A model generated the notes under the pieces. The model searched no databases, was not told where the DNA came from, and saw only the letters and a program-made list of their open reading frames with translations. From an uncultured Acidimicrobiales bacterium (lineage in GTDB: Bacteria; Actinomycetota; Acidimicrobiia; Acidimicrobiales; SZUA-35), in contig CALAJQ010000013.1 of assembly GCA_937922785.1 (NCBI GenBank), forward strand, positions 62,001-126,000: a DNA stretch of 64,000 bases, written 5' to 3'. How positions within the stretch are numbered: the first letter of the stretch is position 1; each line of letters begins with the position of its first letter. A program made the position numbers and the translations under genes. Positions 45,913-54,933 of this stretch are shown here, piece after piece.

Positions 45913-46128
45913 TCACGATGCTAGAGCCCGAGGGTGACGCTCGCTTCCGATCCCGACCACCTCAGCCGTTCTTTGGCTCGGGCTGTTGTAGATCAACTTA
46001 GCGAGCGCTCGTACGAGACCTGGCGTGAGCAATGGCGGTCCTGTCGGCATCGAGATGACGTCCAGGGCCTCGGCGGACATATCGGCGCTGGATGTCCCGA
46101 CTGGGCCACTGGACGAAACCACTGTCAC
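45913..46128 (-). CDS. Small protein upstream of the serine recombinase
   Basis: This 71-residue protein starts from a GTG that overlaps the preceding gene's stop (GTGA). Its own stop is 3 bp before the recombinase ATG. The core LLTPGLVRALAKLIYNSP resembles short helical proteins that often precede large serine recombinases in actinobacteria. The function is unknown. The tight coupling on both sides is the main support. Confidence 0.55.
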   Translation of the reverse strand: MTVVSSSGPVGTSSADMSAEALDVISMPTGPPLLTPGLVRALAKLIYNSPSQRTAEVVGIGSERHPRALAS

Positions 46129-46376
46129 GAGCCCAAGTTCAGCACAACGATCTCCTCTGGCGACAAGGGAGGTCCGCTGACCGGAATGGTGTTGCGGTAT
46201 ATCCAATCCTTGAGCTCCTCAAGGTCGAAACAGAGCTCTCCGTCTACCGTCTCGTGAGGAATGTCGGTCGTGTCGATCAGCTCGAGGACATCGCCATGGG
46301 TGAGGCCGCCGAGAATCAGACCGACCTGACTTGTGGTCACCGTCGGCGCATGCTCGTCCTCAATTGTGTAGTCCAT
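46125..46376 (-). CDS. Small HTH/excisionase-like protein
   Basis: This protein is 83 residues from ATG 46376. The frame stays open to 46481, but that extension is antisense to a tRNA fragment and is not credible as protein. The part THGDVLELIDTTDIPHETVDGELCFDLEELKDWI has the layout of an excisionase-type winged helix. It heads the operon with the 71-residue protein and the serine recombinase, and may control its direction. Confidence 0.55.
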   Translation of the reverse strand: MDYTIEDEHAPTVTTSQVGLILGGLTHGDVLELIDTTDIPHETVDGELCFDLEELKDWIYRNTIPVSGPPLSPEEIVVLNLGS

Positions 46377-46442
46377 GCCCACCTGTGGGCCGTCATTGAC
46401 CAGGAATGGGACAACCTCGCGCGAGAAATTAGCGAGAATCCT

Positions 46443-46496
<54 letters not shown>

Positions 46497-47081
46497 CTGG
46501 CCCGGAACCAATACGGTTTCGCGCCTTTACGTTGTTGAAGGGCAAGCAGCAAATGCCATAGATGTACTAAGGATGTACCTTGACAGATGTACCGTGAACG
46601 GATGTATCTCAACGGTACTTGTCTGAACCTGCGGGTTCGGTCGAAGGAGTCGGCCGCAACATCGAGTCCGCCGAGTCGCACGGCTACCAAACCAATATTG
46701 AACGGACCCACGAGGCCTGAGTGTGAACGGCTGCGAATCAGTAGGCGTTCAGCGTCTGAATCGCAACTTGCCCGTCAGCCGGCGTGCAGCCAGCTTTGCT
46801 CACCTACGGATGAGTCGGTGAGACTCAGCGAACTTTCGACTGGCGACCTCTCGCTGAGCGCTCGGAGGGCGGAGCGTTGTCCGTGAAATTGGCGCTAGTC
46901 AGCGGCCGACCGTCCACACGAAGCAATCGAGCGTGCACATTATCAGTTGCACTCGACGGAACGAGGTGGTGGCTTCGGAAAGCACTGGTTGCTTGGTTCC
47001 GATTGGATATCGCCCAACAAATCCTGTTCAACTGCGTTGCCTGTGCGACGCGCGCGATTTAGTCGAGAATCCAGCGTCTTG
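46497..47081. other. Non-coding leader region upstream of the ten-gene operon
   Basis: No convincing coding sequence is present; the frames here have no domain-like composition. Near the left end are four GATGTA repeats (46561, 46572, 46586, 46601) and a promoter-like pair, TTGACA (46580-46585) and TGTATC (46603-46608) with a 17-bp spacer. Transcription from there would give a leader of about 470 bases before the first gene, so another promoter may exist closer to it. Confidence 0.6.
46561..46608 (+). promoter_or_regulatory. Candidate promoter with GATGTA repeats
   Basis: GATGTAC or GATGTAT occurs four times with start spacing of 11, 14 and 15 bases, overlapping a TTGACA-N17-TGTATC promoter. 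The repeats may be regulator-binding sites for the downstream operon. No regulator gene is found in that operon, so the controlling protein would be encoded elsewhere. Confidence 0.4.
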
Positions 47082-47954
47082 ATGTGCGACGATGGCCTAG
47101 TGACCAACGAAAGTCCCGACTGCCAACTGCCGGACGCCAGCCAAATGCTGTTGGTGAACATAGGCGGGTCGAGAATCAGGATCGCACGCAGATCAATCTC
47201 AACTGGTCTGTTGGAAGTTGTTGTCGATGAACGGGCTTCCGACCGTCTCGCAGACCTCCTAGCTCTAGTCGGCGGCGTCGTGCACAGCGGTGGCGACGTC
47301 GATCTGGTCGCTGTGGCGTGTCCAGGTCTCGTAAGCTCTGATGGGACGGTTGCGGCAGCGCTACATAGCGCCGTGGCCCATACTGACCTCAAAGCGGAGA
47401 TCGAGGCGGTTTGTGACGCCGAGGCATTCGTAGCGAACGACGCAAGTGTCCAGGCAGCCGGACTTGCTGCTGGACGCTCCGATGCGCTCTTCGTGGCGCT
47501 CGGGACATCGGTCGGCGGGGCGGTGCTAAGATGTGGCACAGTCCTGGACGGGGGATTGGGTCACAGTGGTGAGATTGGCCACTTGGGGTCTGTCTATGCC
47601 GAAGGGCGCTGCAGGTGCGGACTGGAACGGTGCCTTGACCTGGTGGCATCCGGCTGGTCAATTGAGGACGACCTAGGGTCGGACTGGTGGCGTTCCGCCG
47701 AGTCAACCTGGAGGGCCCGGATCGAACTGGCTGGATTGGCCGTCGGAGCCGTCGGAGCCGATCTACAGCCGCTCCTAAGTAATGAGATCCTTATCGTGGG
47801 TGGGCACTTGGCCAGCCTGGAGGTGTTCAGGCAATCAGTCCAGTCGTCGTTTTCTGTGCCTGCGACGTGGGGAGAGCCTAAGGTGGAGTTCGTGAGCGAC
47901 CTCGACCAGTTGACATGGAAAGGCCTAATAGCCGTTACCGGAAGGAAGAATTGA
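47082..47954 (+). CDS. ROK-family sugar kinase-like protein
   Basis: This protein is 290 residues from ATG 47082; the frame is open from 46947 and an inner ATG at 47145 is also possible. The ROK signature is clear: a phosphate loop LLVNIGGSRIRIARR (Asn replaces the usual Asp), the catalytic-base region FVANDASVQAAG, FVALGTSVGGAV, and the zinc site with His in GHSGEIGHLG and Cys in CRCGLERC (about 177-183). ROK members phosphorylate glucose, N-acetylglucosamine or N-acetylmannosamine, or act as regulators; no DNA-binding domain is present here. It opens an operon with an epimerase and a deacetylase, which points to an amino sugar. Confidence 0.8.
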   Translation: MCDDGLVTNESPDCQLPDASQMLLVNIGGSRIRIARRSISTGLLEVVVDERASDRLADLLALVGGVVHSGGDVDLVAVACPGLVSSDGTVAAALHSAVAHTDLKAEIEAVCDAEAFVANDASVQAAGLAAGRSDALFVALGTSVGGAVLRCGTVLDGGLGHSGEIGHLGSVYAEGRCRCGLERCLDLVASGWSIEDDLGSDWWRSAESTWRARIELAGLAVGAVGADLQPLLSNEILIVGGHLASLEVFRQSVQSSFSVPATWGEPKVEFVSDLDQLTWKGLIAVTGRKN

Positions 47955-47958
47955 CTCA

Positions 47959-48768
47959 ATGACGGATTTAACCACATTCCCAACTCTTTGTTGGTCAGTC
48001 GCCGCCAATCCCAGCCCCCTAGGGGTTAAAATGCACAACGCAGGGTACGAGGCTGCGGGGCTGGACTTCACGTACGTCGCTACTGGAGCTTCAGAGATCG
48101 GGCCCGTAGTTGACCTTGTTCGACGGGCAGGAGTACGCGGCTTGGGTGTCTCGATGCCTCATAAGCAGACTGTGATTCCCGAGCTGGACGACGTGTCCGA
48201 GGCAGTGACAGCTATTGGTGCCTGCAACACTGTAGTCAACGACGCGGGACGGCTAACTGCGCATAACACCGACCATTTGGGCGCATGGCGGGCGATTGAA
48301 GAGGCTGGCTTAGACAGTGTCGAAAATGCTCTGGTTGTTGGTTCCGGTGGTGTCGCTAGAGCCATTACTTACGCCCTCACGACTCATGGAATCGACGTGA
48401 AGATAGTTGCTCGCAATGAGCAAGTAGGCGAGACTCTGGCTGAAGACTTGGGAGCAGAGTTCGTAGGTTCTCCGGGCAGATCAGCGATCCACGCGGCGCA
48501 ACTCGTAGTCAATGCAACTCCAGTTACGGAGGTGGATGAGTGGCCGCTGGACCTTGAACAGTTTCCGAAAGCGCGCGGGCTTCTGGACGTGCACTTCGGC
48601 TCACTGAATCCGCCCCTTTGCTTGGCGGCTGAGGCGCGTGGATGGGATGCAGCTCGCGGGTGGCGAATGCTCCTGCACCAGGGCGTCGGTCAATTCGAGC
48701 TGTACACCGGAGTCTCCGGTCCAGTAGATGCGATGGCCAGCGTTCTAGAGACGGCTCTCGGAGGCTAG
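47959..48768 (+). CDS. Shikimate dehydrogenase-like oxidoreductase
   Basis: This 269-residue protein has an N-terminal substrate domain with SPLGVKMHNAGY and VSMPHKQTVIPELD (catalytic Lys69), an AHNTDHLG motif (catalytic Asp105), and an NADP-binding domain with VVGSGGVARAITYAL. It resembles AroE and the YdiB/RifI-type quinate or aminoshikimate enzymes. Because it sits in an accessory operon, a specialised role is more likely than the core shikimate pathway. It starts 4 bp after the ROK gene. Confidence 0.85.
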   Translation: MTDLTTFPTLCWSVAANPSPLGVKMHNAGYEAAGLDFTYVATGASEIGPVVDLVRRAGVRGLGVSMPHKQTVIPELDDVSEAVTAIGACNTVVNDAGRLTAHNTDHLGAWRAIEEAGLDSVENALVVGSGGVARAITYALTTHGIDVKIVARNEQVGETLAEDLGAEFVGSPGRSAIHAAQLVVNATPVTEVDEWPLDLEQFPKARGLLDVHFGSLNPPLCLAAEARGWDAARGWRMLLHQGVGQFELYTGVSGPVDAMASVLETALGG

Positions 48769-48790
48769 CGTCATCAGCGGCGGCGCAGCG

Positions 48791-49528
48791 ATGCTTATCG
48801 GCGATGACGGCGGAGTCTCGCCGGAGATTGACGCGGCGCTGATCGAGTTGCTGAGCAAAGGCGTATTGAAGTCAGCTGACGCCATTGTGAATGGCCGAGC
48901 GTCCACGGAGTTGGTGCGTGAGCTTTCTCTGCACGACCCAATTCTCGGGTTACATCTCAATCTGAGCACTGGCGCGCCGGTACACACGGAACCAGCGTCA
49001 AACCTTGCGCCGGGTGGTCGATTTCTTACACCGTCGGCTTGGGTTGGACCGCACTCTGGTGTCGATGAAGCGCTAGCGGCTCTTGTCGAGCGAGCATCAA
49101 CTTGGCCGCGATCGGAGATAGTTGCCGAAATCGCACAGCAGATCGCTCGATTCGAGGCAGTGGCTTGTCGACCCCCTGCTCGGATCAGTGTTCATCACGA
49201 TTTGGATCAAGTCGATGTCGTAGCTGAGGCAGTCGCCCAGTGCACCGACGTGCAGACTCGAAGAATGCAAGTCGACTCGGGCAGCATTGCGTCCTACGGA
49301 TACGGCTTCGCGCCGGATCAGTCGACGCCCGAAGACTGGCGAGACGGGATACTGAGACGGATTGAGCGTGCGCGCGTTAGTTCGGGTCGACATCTCATAG
49401 CCTGTCACCCAGCGAAGTCAGCTCATGGTTACGAGGACTTTTCGGCGTATTCGAACGGTCGAGTCATCGAATATCAGGGCCTACTTCTACTTGGTCAGGG
49501 ACGTACGAATGGGGTCGAAATTGTCTGA
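48791..49528 (+). CDS. YdjC/ChbG-like carbohydrate deacetylase
   Basis: This 245-residue protein opens with LIGDDGGVSPEIDAAL, the metal-binding Asp pair (5-6) of the YdjC family, then GLHLNLSTG (His55) and ISVHHDLDQVDVVAEAV (His135-136). The family removes N-acetyl groups from chitooligosaccharides, hopanoid precursors and other acetylated sugars. Metal ligands are intact, so activity is likely. It overlaps the next gene by 20 bp. Confidence 0.8.
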   Translation: MLIGDDGGVSPEIDAALIELLSKGVLKSADAIVNGRASTELVRELSLHDPILGLHLNLSTGAPVHTEPASNLAPGGRFLTPSAWVGPHSGVDEALAALVERASTWPRSEIVAEIAQQIARFEAVACRPPARISVHHDLDQVDVVAEAVAQCTDVQTRRMQVDSGSIASYGYGFAPDQSTPEDWRDGILRRIERARVSSGRHLIACHPAKSAHGYEDFSAYSNGRVIEYQGLLLLGQGRTNGVEIV

Positions 49529-51854
49529 TGAACTGGTGGCAGTAGAATTCTCTGGCGAAGAGAGCGCCCGATTTACTCGGTTCGCAGTGCTAGCACTGGA
49601 CGCTGGTTGTGGCCTATCCGTTGATGTCCTTGGTCGTGAGCCGCTGACGAGCCGGGTAGTGAGAATTGCAGGACGGCTCGTTGAGGCGAGACTGGACGGC
49701 TACATGCGATATGTGGTCGTAGAGGACGTTGGAGCGGTCCGAGTAAAGAACTGGGTTGGGGGAAGCAATAGCACCCGGAGTATAGCGGCGCAGCGAGTCA
49801 CCTATTTCCTGACGGATGAGGATGTTGCAGCGTGTCTGACTCAGGCTGAGGAACAGGAAGTGCTCCTGCCCGGAATCTCGCAAATCGACACTGAGCTAGG
49901 GCAAGTGAGTTCCGAGGCAGTGGCGATAGATAATGCATTGACTGACCGTGATCTCAAAGCCCTGGACGCTGTGCTCGCCTTCGTCGAACCAGGGATCTTA
50001 GACGGGCCGACTAAGCGCGAAGCGGCGTTAGGACTCAGATCCTTTGCGGAACTTGCATCGGACGGGATAAGCATTCAACGCCGAATCGAACGGTCAATCC
50101 TAACCGCCTTGGAGCAAACATCTGACCGCGACACACGGATCGCGCTCGTCGAGAATCTTGGGTACTTCGGTACCGAGGACTCGGTTCCAGTACTCACTGA
50201 AAAGGCAATTGACGATGCTGACCCCCACACGCGGTGGGCAGCTATTGTTGCCCTTGGACGTGTACCTGCGGCGGTTGAGATCCAGGTTCTCCTCGATGCC
50301 TTCGAGGTAGGTAGCGCGCCGCTTGAAGAAAATTGGCCGACTGCTGCAACCCTTCTGAGCATCGCGCGTCGCGTCGAGGAGTCCGAGCTTGAATTGGTGC
50401 AGCCGTTGCTTGGGCGTGTTGTGGGAGGCGGGGAGCCGACGCTTGCGCGCTATGCATGTCTTGCTCTTTCTCGTTTCACAGCTGTTAATGACGAGGTTGT
50501 GTCAGCTCTTATGTCTTTGCTCGGGGATTCTACCGCAGTGGCAAGCACCCGCGGGTATGCAGCGCTTGCGATATCAGGCTTGCTGCGCTCTCTGAGGGAC
50601 GATCAACTTGAAGGAGTTGAGGCACTCGTAGAGTCGTTGCATCAGGAACAGGTGCTAGGCGTCGAAGAACCAGAAGACGTATGGGCGACGGAGTTTCTCG
50701 CGGAGCTCGCTTCATTGCTTGAGATGGAGGCCGTCTCGGCACAACTAAACCGCACGCTTTCCGATGCTTACACCGATTGGCGAGCAGACTACTACTACGC
50801 TCTTGCAAGCTACGCCGAGGCTGAGCTCCAAGTGCGGAACGAAGCGCCGGCCGATGCGGCGAGGAATTTCCAGGATGCCGTTCGGCGGTTGGAAGGGATG
50901 GAGAAAGCGATCCGTGCGGAGGATGGACTTCATCGAGCCACGGCTACCTTTCGACTCGACATCACGAGGGCCCGCTTGCGTCTGCACAATCTCTTGGAAG
51001 CATGGCCAGATGCAATGGCTAGTCAGAGGCTCGACACGCTTATCGAGGAGGCCGATGAGGTGGCGGCGATCTACCGGCGGTATTCGTCGCACGAGACTCA
51101 GCTTGTTGGACCAAAGCACTTGAGTGAACGGGAACTTGAGTATGTCGTTAGTACTTGTCGACTTGTAGAACTTCTACGCCTCTTGCTCGACCTCGACCGC
51201 GCGACTCGTGCACCCGGTGATGACAAGAGCGTTGAGATTATCGACCGAGTCCACGACGCGGCCCGCGTGTTGGCAAAGCTTGGCGATCGCTTCGAAGCCA
51301 GCCTCGCTCGCGGGCTAGGCGGTTTGGTTAGCAGCCTGCAGAAGCGAATCGGCGACTTGGAAGCGGTACTTGCTGTGGATGCTGCCACCCTCCGAACAAA
51401 GCAGGATGCGGTTCGCGACGAACTGGATGCGGTCAGGTTTGCGTTCGGCCGTGCGAACTGGCCGATGCCTGCGAGGGCCTGTCCCGTTGGCGGACTCGGC
51501 CGCGGCGAAGTGTCGGTAATAACGGAAGGTTTGTCGGGAGACGGATCCCGAAACGAACCGCTCGAGTATAAGCTCGATGGCCCGGTGGTAGTCAACGTCG
51601 CAATCAAGATTCAGGAGATGGCTCCAGGTGGTTCGACGCGAGCTGCAGTGAGGCTCCGAGTCGGTCAAGAGGACCACGTGGAACCGGTTCACGCCGTGGA
51701 GGGACCGACGACTGTCTCAATCTCTCTGAGAGTCGACGTGCCACAGACTCAATGGCAACGGGCCGAACTCAGTCTTGAATTCACATCCCGTGACTGTGAG
51801 CAGACTGCTGCGCGGTCGGTCTTCTTTCTCAAGCGATCGGGTGGTGCAACTTGA
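49509..51854 (+). CDS. Large HEAT-repeat protein of unknown function
   Basis: This protein is 781 residues from ATG 49509 (frame open from 49425, but that part overlaps the deacetylase gene). Layout: an N-terminal mixed domain (about 1-120), HEAT-type repeats (about 180-380, with DTRIALVENLGYFGTEDSVPVL and PHTRWAAIVALGRV as clear units), a helical region with TPR-like and coiled-coil stretches (about 400-660), and a C-terminal beta-rich domain (about 685-781). No enzyme motif is visible. It is the largest protein of the operon and would serve as a scaffold or sensor for the others. Confidence 0.65.
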   Translation: MGSKLSDELVAVEFSGEESARFTRFAVLALDAGCGLSVDVLGREPLTSRVVRIAGRLVEARLDGYMRYVVVEDVGAVRVKNWVGGSNSTRSIAAQRVTYFLTDEDVAACLTQAEEQEVLLPGISQIDTELGQVSSEAVAIDNALTDRDLKALDAVLAFVEPGILDGPTKREAALGLRSFAELASDGISIQRRIERSILTALEQTSDRDTRIALVENLGYFGTEDSVPVLTEKAIDDADPHTRWAAIVALGRVPAAVEIQVLLDAFEVGSAPLEENWPTAATLLSIARRVEESELELVQPLLGRVVGGGEPTLARYACLALSRFTAVNDEVVSALMSLLGDSTAVASTRGYAALAISGLLRSLRDDQLEGVEALVESLHQEQVLGVEEPEDVWATEFLAELASLLEMEAVSAQLNRTLSDAYTDWRADYYYALASYAEAELQVRNEAPADAARNFQDAVRRLEGMEKAIRAEDGLHRATATFRLDITRARLRLHNLLEAWPDAMASQRLDTLIEEADEVAAIYRRYSSHETQLVGPKHLSERELEYVVSTCRLVELLRLLLDLDRATRAPGDDKSVEIIDRVHDAARVLAKLGDRFEASLARGLGGLVSSLQKRIGDLEAVLAVDAATLRTKQDAVRDELDAVRFAFGRANWPMPARACPVGGLGRGEVSVITEGLSGDGSRNEPLEYKLDGPVVVNVAIKIQEMAPGGSTRAAVRLRVGQEDHVEPVHAVEGPTTVSISLRVDVPQTQWQRAELSLEFTSRDCEQTAARSVFFLKRSGGAT

Positions 51855-52594
51855 AGATTCTTCAGCTGAACCTGTGGAACACAAACGAACCAGTGGCCGA
51901 ACGCATGCAGACTATTAAGGCCGGGGTTGAGGTTCTCGCACCGGACTTCATCACCTTCCAAGAAGTGAGTCCCCAAAACGGGCGTCCGCAGATTGAGGGT
52001 ATGGCCATCGACCTCGACTACAGGATGTACTACGCAGACGCGGGTGCGTTTAGGGGGCGCAGGGAGGGCAATGCGATCCTTAGCAAACGTTCGGCGGTGC
52101 AAGTCGAGACCCTCAATCTCTCAGACCCCGACGTGGACCTGCAACGAGTCGCGCTTTGTTGCTTCTTTGACGGATCTAGTGGCGGGCGATTTGCGATACT
52201 CTCCACTCATCTTGCGTATCCGATTGACGCTGACGCCGCGAGGTCGAATCAGGCTGCGGAACTGGTGTCGTTTATCGAGGCGAGCGGGGCCAGAGCCGCC
52301 TTCGCCCTCGGGGCGGACTTGAACGCAGTTCCATCCAGCGAAGCCGTTGGCAAGCTTCTGACCCTGGAGGGAGCGAAGGACGCTTGGGATCTCGTCCCGC
52401 CAGGTGGACCCAAGTTCACGTTTTCAGCTGACAACCCGCTCGTTGAGGAGCGACTATGGCCGGATCGCAGGATCGATTACATCATTGCGGGTGGTCAGCT
52501 GAAAATTGAGTCTTGTGAGGCTGTGTTCACGAAAGCAAACCATGGCATCGCGTCCGACCACTATGGAGTGCTGGCCGAAATCGTGGAGCTTTAA
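51851..52594 (+). CDS. Endonuclease/exonuclease/phosphatase-family hydrolase
   Basis: This 247-residue protein starts from a TTG that overlaps the upstream stop by 4 bp (TTGA). All catalytic motifs of the EEP fold are intact: LQLNLWN, FQEVS (Glu38), EGNAILSK, STHLAY, GADLNAVPSS, RIDYIIAG and ASDHYGV. The fold cuts DNA or RNA, inositol phosphates, sphingomyelin or other phosphodiesters; the substrate cannot be told from sequence. Neither signal peptide nor membrane anchor is present, so it acts in the cytoplasm. Confidence 0.85.
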   Translation: MKILQLNLWNTNEPVAERMQTIKAGVEVLAPDFITFQEVSPQNGRPQIEGMAIDLDYRMYYADAGAFRGRREGNAILSKRSAVQVETLNLSDPDVDLQRVALCCFFDGSSGGRFAILSTHLAYPIDADAARSNQAAELVSFIEASGARAAFALGADLNAVPSSEAVGKLLTLEGAKDAWDLVPPGGPKFTFSADNPLVEERLWPDRRIDYIIAGGQLKIESCEAVFTKANHGIASDHYGVLAEIVEL

Positions 52595-53613
52595 TGGTTT
52601 CGGTAGCACTCGTCTTCGGAACTCAGGCAGAGCTAACAAAGACCATCGGGCTTGTCGCGTCCGTCCCGGCCGATATCGATCTTGGTGTCTGTTGGACTGG
52701 ACAGCACCCTGACCTCGTTCCTGACGCTGCCACCGATCTCGGGCAGCCGGTGATGATCAAGGACTCGCTGGTCGAACTGAGCGACAGCCAGCTGAGGGCT
52801 TGGCTCGATCGGGCGGCCCCCAACCTCGTAGTCGTCCAAGGTGATACTCGGTCAGCTCTCCTTGGAGCTCGCGCAGCCTCTTCCCTCGGCATCAGGGTCC
52901 TGCATCTCGAGGCAGGACTTCGGCTGTCCGCAGTGTTAGAACCGGAAGAAGCGCACCGCCGAGAGATAACTGCCTTGGCTGACTTTCATGTATCCAGCGA
53001 TGATAGGTCAACGTCAAATCTTCGCCGCGAGGGTGTTCCCTTGGCGAAGATCCGCACGGGCGTCCCGCTCGCTTCGATCTATCTAGGCTACCTTTCGACC
53101 GTGGCAAGGTCTCGCCTCGCCGAAGGGAGCTCCGGGGCAATCGTCGTCACTATTCACCGGGCTTCGGCAATCGATCGTCAGCCCATTCTCTCCTCGGTTC
53201 TTAAGGAACTAGGTGGTCGCCTCGAGGGCGAGAAGATCGTGCTTATTCGTCGACCCGACGCTCGTTGGCGTCCGTTATATGACGAGCTTGCCGAGGTTCC
53301 GAATATTGACCTAGTTGATGAGCTTTTGCCGAGCGCGTTCAATGACCTGATCAGGCGTGCCAAAGCAGTATTGACAGATTCGGCCGGAGTGCACCAGGAA
53401 TGCGAGATCCTTGGAATTCCACATGTCGTGTTGCGACCTGAGTCCGAGCTTCCAGGTAGAGCTAGACATGTCCCTATTCTCGATGCTGGGTTCATTTACG
53501 AGATGATTGTGCTGGCTATGAAGGAAGGACGTTGTGCCCAAAGCTCTGCGCCGAGTCAGTGGCGAAGCGACGCCGACCGGTTTTGGGAGTGGGTGGCTGA
53601 GTGGGCAGCGTAG
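52594..53613 (+). CDS. UDP-N-acetylglucosamine 2-epimerase-like protein
   Basis: This 339-residue protein is coupled to the previous gene by TAATG. It has the WecB/NeuC fold: VFGTQAELTK in place of the usual GTRPE, VVVQGDTRSALLGA, LHLEAGLR, EEAHRREITALADFHVSS, VVTIHRAS and LTDSAGVHQECEILGIPHVVLR. The Asp, Glu and His residues expected in the active site are mostly in place. It is slightly shorter than the usual 370-380. The hydrolysing type makes N-acetylmannosamine plus UDP, which would fit a neighbouring ROK kinase. Confidence 0.85.
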   Translation: MVSVALVFGTQAELTKTIGLVASVPADIDLGVCWTGQHPDLVPDAATDLGQPVMIKDSLVELSDSQLRAWLDRAAPNLVVVQGDTRSALLGARAASSLGIRVLHLEAGLRLSAVLEPEEAHRREITALADFHVSSDDRSTSNLRREGVPLAKIRTGVPLASIYLGYLSTVARSRLAEGSSGAIVVTIHRASAIDRQPILSSVLKELGGRLEGEKIVLIRRPDARWRPLYDELAEVPNIDLVDELLPSAFNDLIRRAKAVLTDSAGVHQECEILGIPHVVLRPESELPGRARHVPILDAGFIYEMIVLAMKEGRCAQSSAPSQWRSDADRFWEWVAEWAA

Positions 53614-54230
53614 CGCAAGAAGAGCAAGTGCCATCCGAGCCGGCGGCGGAGCTGGAGACGGCTGTGCCCGCCGAATGGTATGAAGTCCTGGCGGAAACAA
53701 TTCAATCCTTTTCCGAGGTCGTTGCTGTGCTTATTGGCGCTGGGCTCACTATCTGGTTGAGCCGTCGCGAGCATGAACGGCAGCGAACAGCCGCCCGTGA
53801 TGAGCGTCGCCTCGACGCTGGAACGAGTGTGATCGAGAGTATGGATCGACTTATCGATGCGGTTGAACTGACGAAGCAGTCGGCAACCAGCGTTGTCGAT
53901 ACGGACGGGTTAGCGGCGGGTGCGTTGAAAGTTGCTCGCATCGAGGCGCTGGTTCCTCAACTTGCGCAGACAGTGCCTGAGATGCTTAGCGCAACCAAAG
54001 ATCTGCGGACATCCCTTTTAAGGTATGAACTCGTAGCAAGCAAGAAGGTAGCGGCTTCATCAACGCTGCTTGAGTCTGCTGCTGCATTCGCGGCCTCAGC
54101 TAAGTCGGCCTCAGAAAGCACCGGCGACGATGCGATCTCCCATTCCGCAGCCGTATCGGACCTGTTTGAGAGTGTGCGGGCTGGCCTCGATTCATTGGAG
54201 AGTGAGGTGTGGGATGACCTCGCGGAGTGA
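53601..54230 (+). CDS. Single-pass membrane protein with cytoplasmic coiled coil
   Basis: This 209-residue protein starts from GTG 53601, overlapping the epimerase gene by 13 bp. A Glu-rich N-terminus of about 30 residues precedes one membrane helix (about 38-54, VVAVLIGAGLTIWLSRR), after which come long Ala/Ser-rich helices suggesting a coiled coil. No enzymatic motif is seen. It may anchor the operon's other products at the membrane. Confidence 0.6.
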   Translation: MGSVAQEEQVPSEPAAELETAVPAEWYEVLAETIQSFSEVVAVLIGAGLTIWLSRREHERQRTAARDERRLDAGTSVIESMDRLIDAVELTKQSATSVVDTDGLAAGALKVARIEALVPQLAQTVPEMLSATKDLRTSLLRYELVASKKVAASSTLLESAAAFAASAKSASESTGDDAISHSAAVSDLFESVRAGLDSLESEVWDDLAE

Positions 54231-54933
54231 TTTCTCATCGGCGGTGGTTGATACCTTCGCTCGGCGGGCTGTGCAGTATGATGGAGAGTCGGTCTGGATG
54301 CGGGATAGCCGAGCGCTGCAACCGCTCGCTCCGGAGCCCTTCGGGAACCGAGTTGCCCTGGATCTTGCCGCCGGAACGGGACTCGTTGGAGCGGTCCTCG
54401 CGGAGAGAGGGTGGAGCGTTGTCCATCTTGACATCAGCGCGGAAATGCTCCGAAGTGCGGGTGGCAGCAGAGTCGTCGGGGACAGTCAGTTCTTGCCGAT
54501 TCGAGAATCGAGTGTTGACCTGATCGTTTGCAGACAGGCTCTGCACTACTTCTTGCTCCCTGCGGTGGCGAGGGAGATACGTCGGGTAGGGGCCGCCGAG
54601 ATTAGGTTGGGTCAGATCGTTGCTCCGAACGAGGTAGCTGCGAAGTGGTGGAATGAGCTCTTCCAGGTCCTTGCGCCTGGTCGACGCCGTGTTTTCTTGC
54701 CTGGCGAGGTTGAAGACTTCGCTAGGTCAGTAGCAGCAGGCTGGACGGCATCCACCGAGCGCTTCGCGCTAAGGGATGACTTCCGCTCGAACTTCGCTCA
54801 TCTCGAGGAACCCAGTAGACAGGTTGCAGATTCGATTGTCTCGTCCATGCCAGCCGAGGTGTCGGCTGCCATCGATTTCCGTGATGGAACGTACCGTCAG
54901 GACTGGGAGATCGTGAAGGCTGGTCGGAAGTGA
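54214..54933 (+). CDS. SAM-dependent methyltransferase
   Basis: This protein is 239 residues from ATG 54214 (the frame is open further upstream but lies inside the previous gene). Motif I is VALDLAAGTGLVGAVL, with Asp after strand 2 (VVHLDIS), then VVGDSQFLPIRESSVDLIVCRQALHY. It belongs to the Methyltransf_11/25 group acting on small molecules. It overlaps the membrane-protein gene by 17 bp. The GTG of the following 36-residue frame overlaps its stop codon (GTGA). Confidence 0.82.
   Translation: MTSRSDFSSAVVDTFARRAVQYDGESVWMRDSRALQPLAPEPFGNRVALDLAAGTGLVGAVLAERGWSVVHLDISAEMLRSAGGSRVVGDSQFLPIRESSVDLIVCRQALHYFLLPAVAREIRRVGAAEIRLGQIVAPNEVAAKWWNELFQVLAPGRRRVFLPGEVEDFARSVAAGWTASTERFALRDDFRSNFAHLEEPSRQVADSIVSSMPAEVSAAIDFRDGTYRQDWEIVKAGRK

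Noticed and set aside
46587-46886. Possible gene upstream of the ROK operon
   Set aside because: Arg/Ser/Pro-rich with no domain-like pattern; more likely a non-coding leader.
47082-48768. Aminoshikimate (AHBA) pathway, because a ROK kinase and an AroE-like enzyme are adjacent
   Set aside because: Ansamycin clusters need AHBA synthase, aminoDAHP synthase and others; none is present, so only the pairing is similar.
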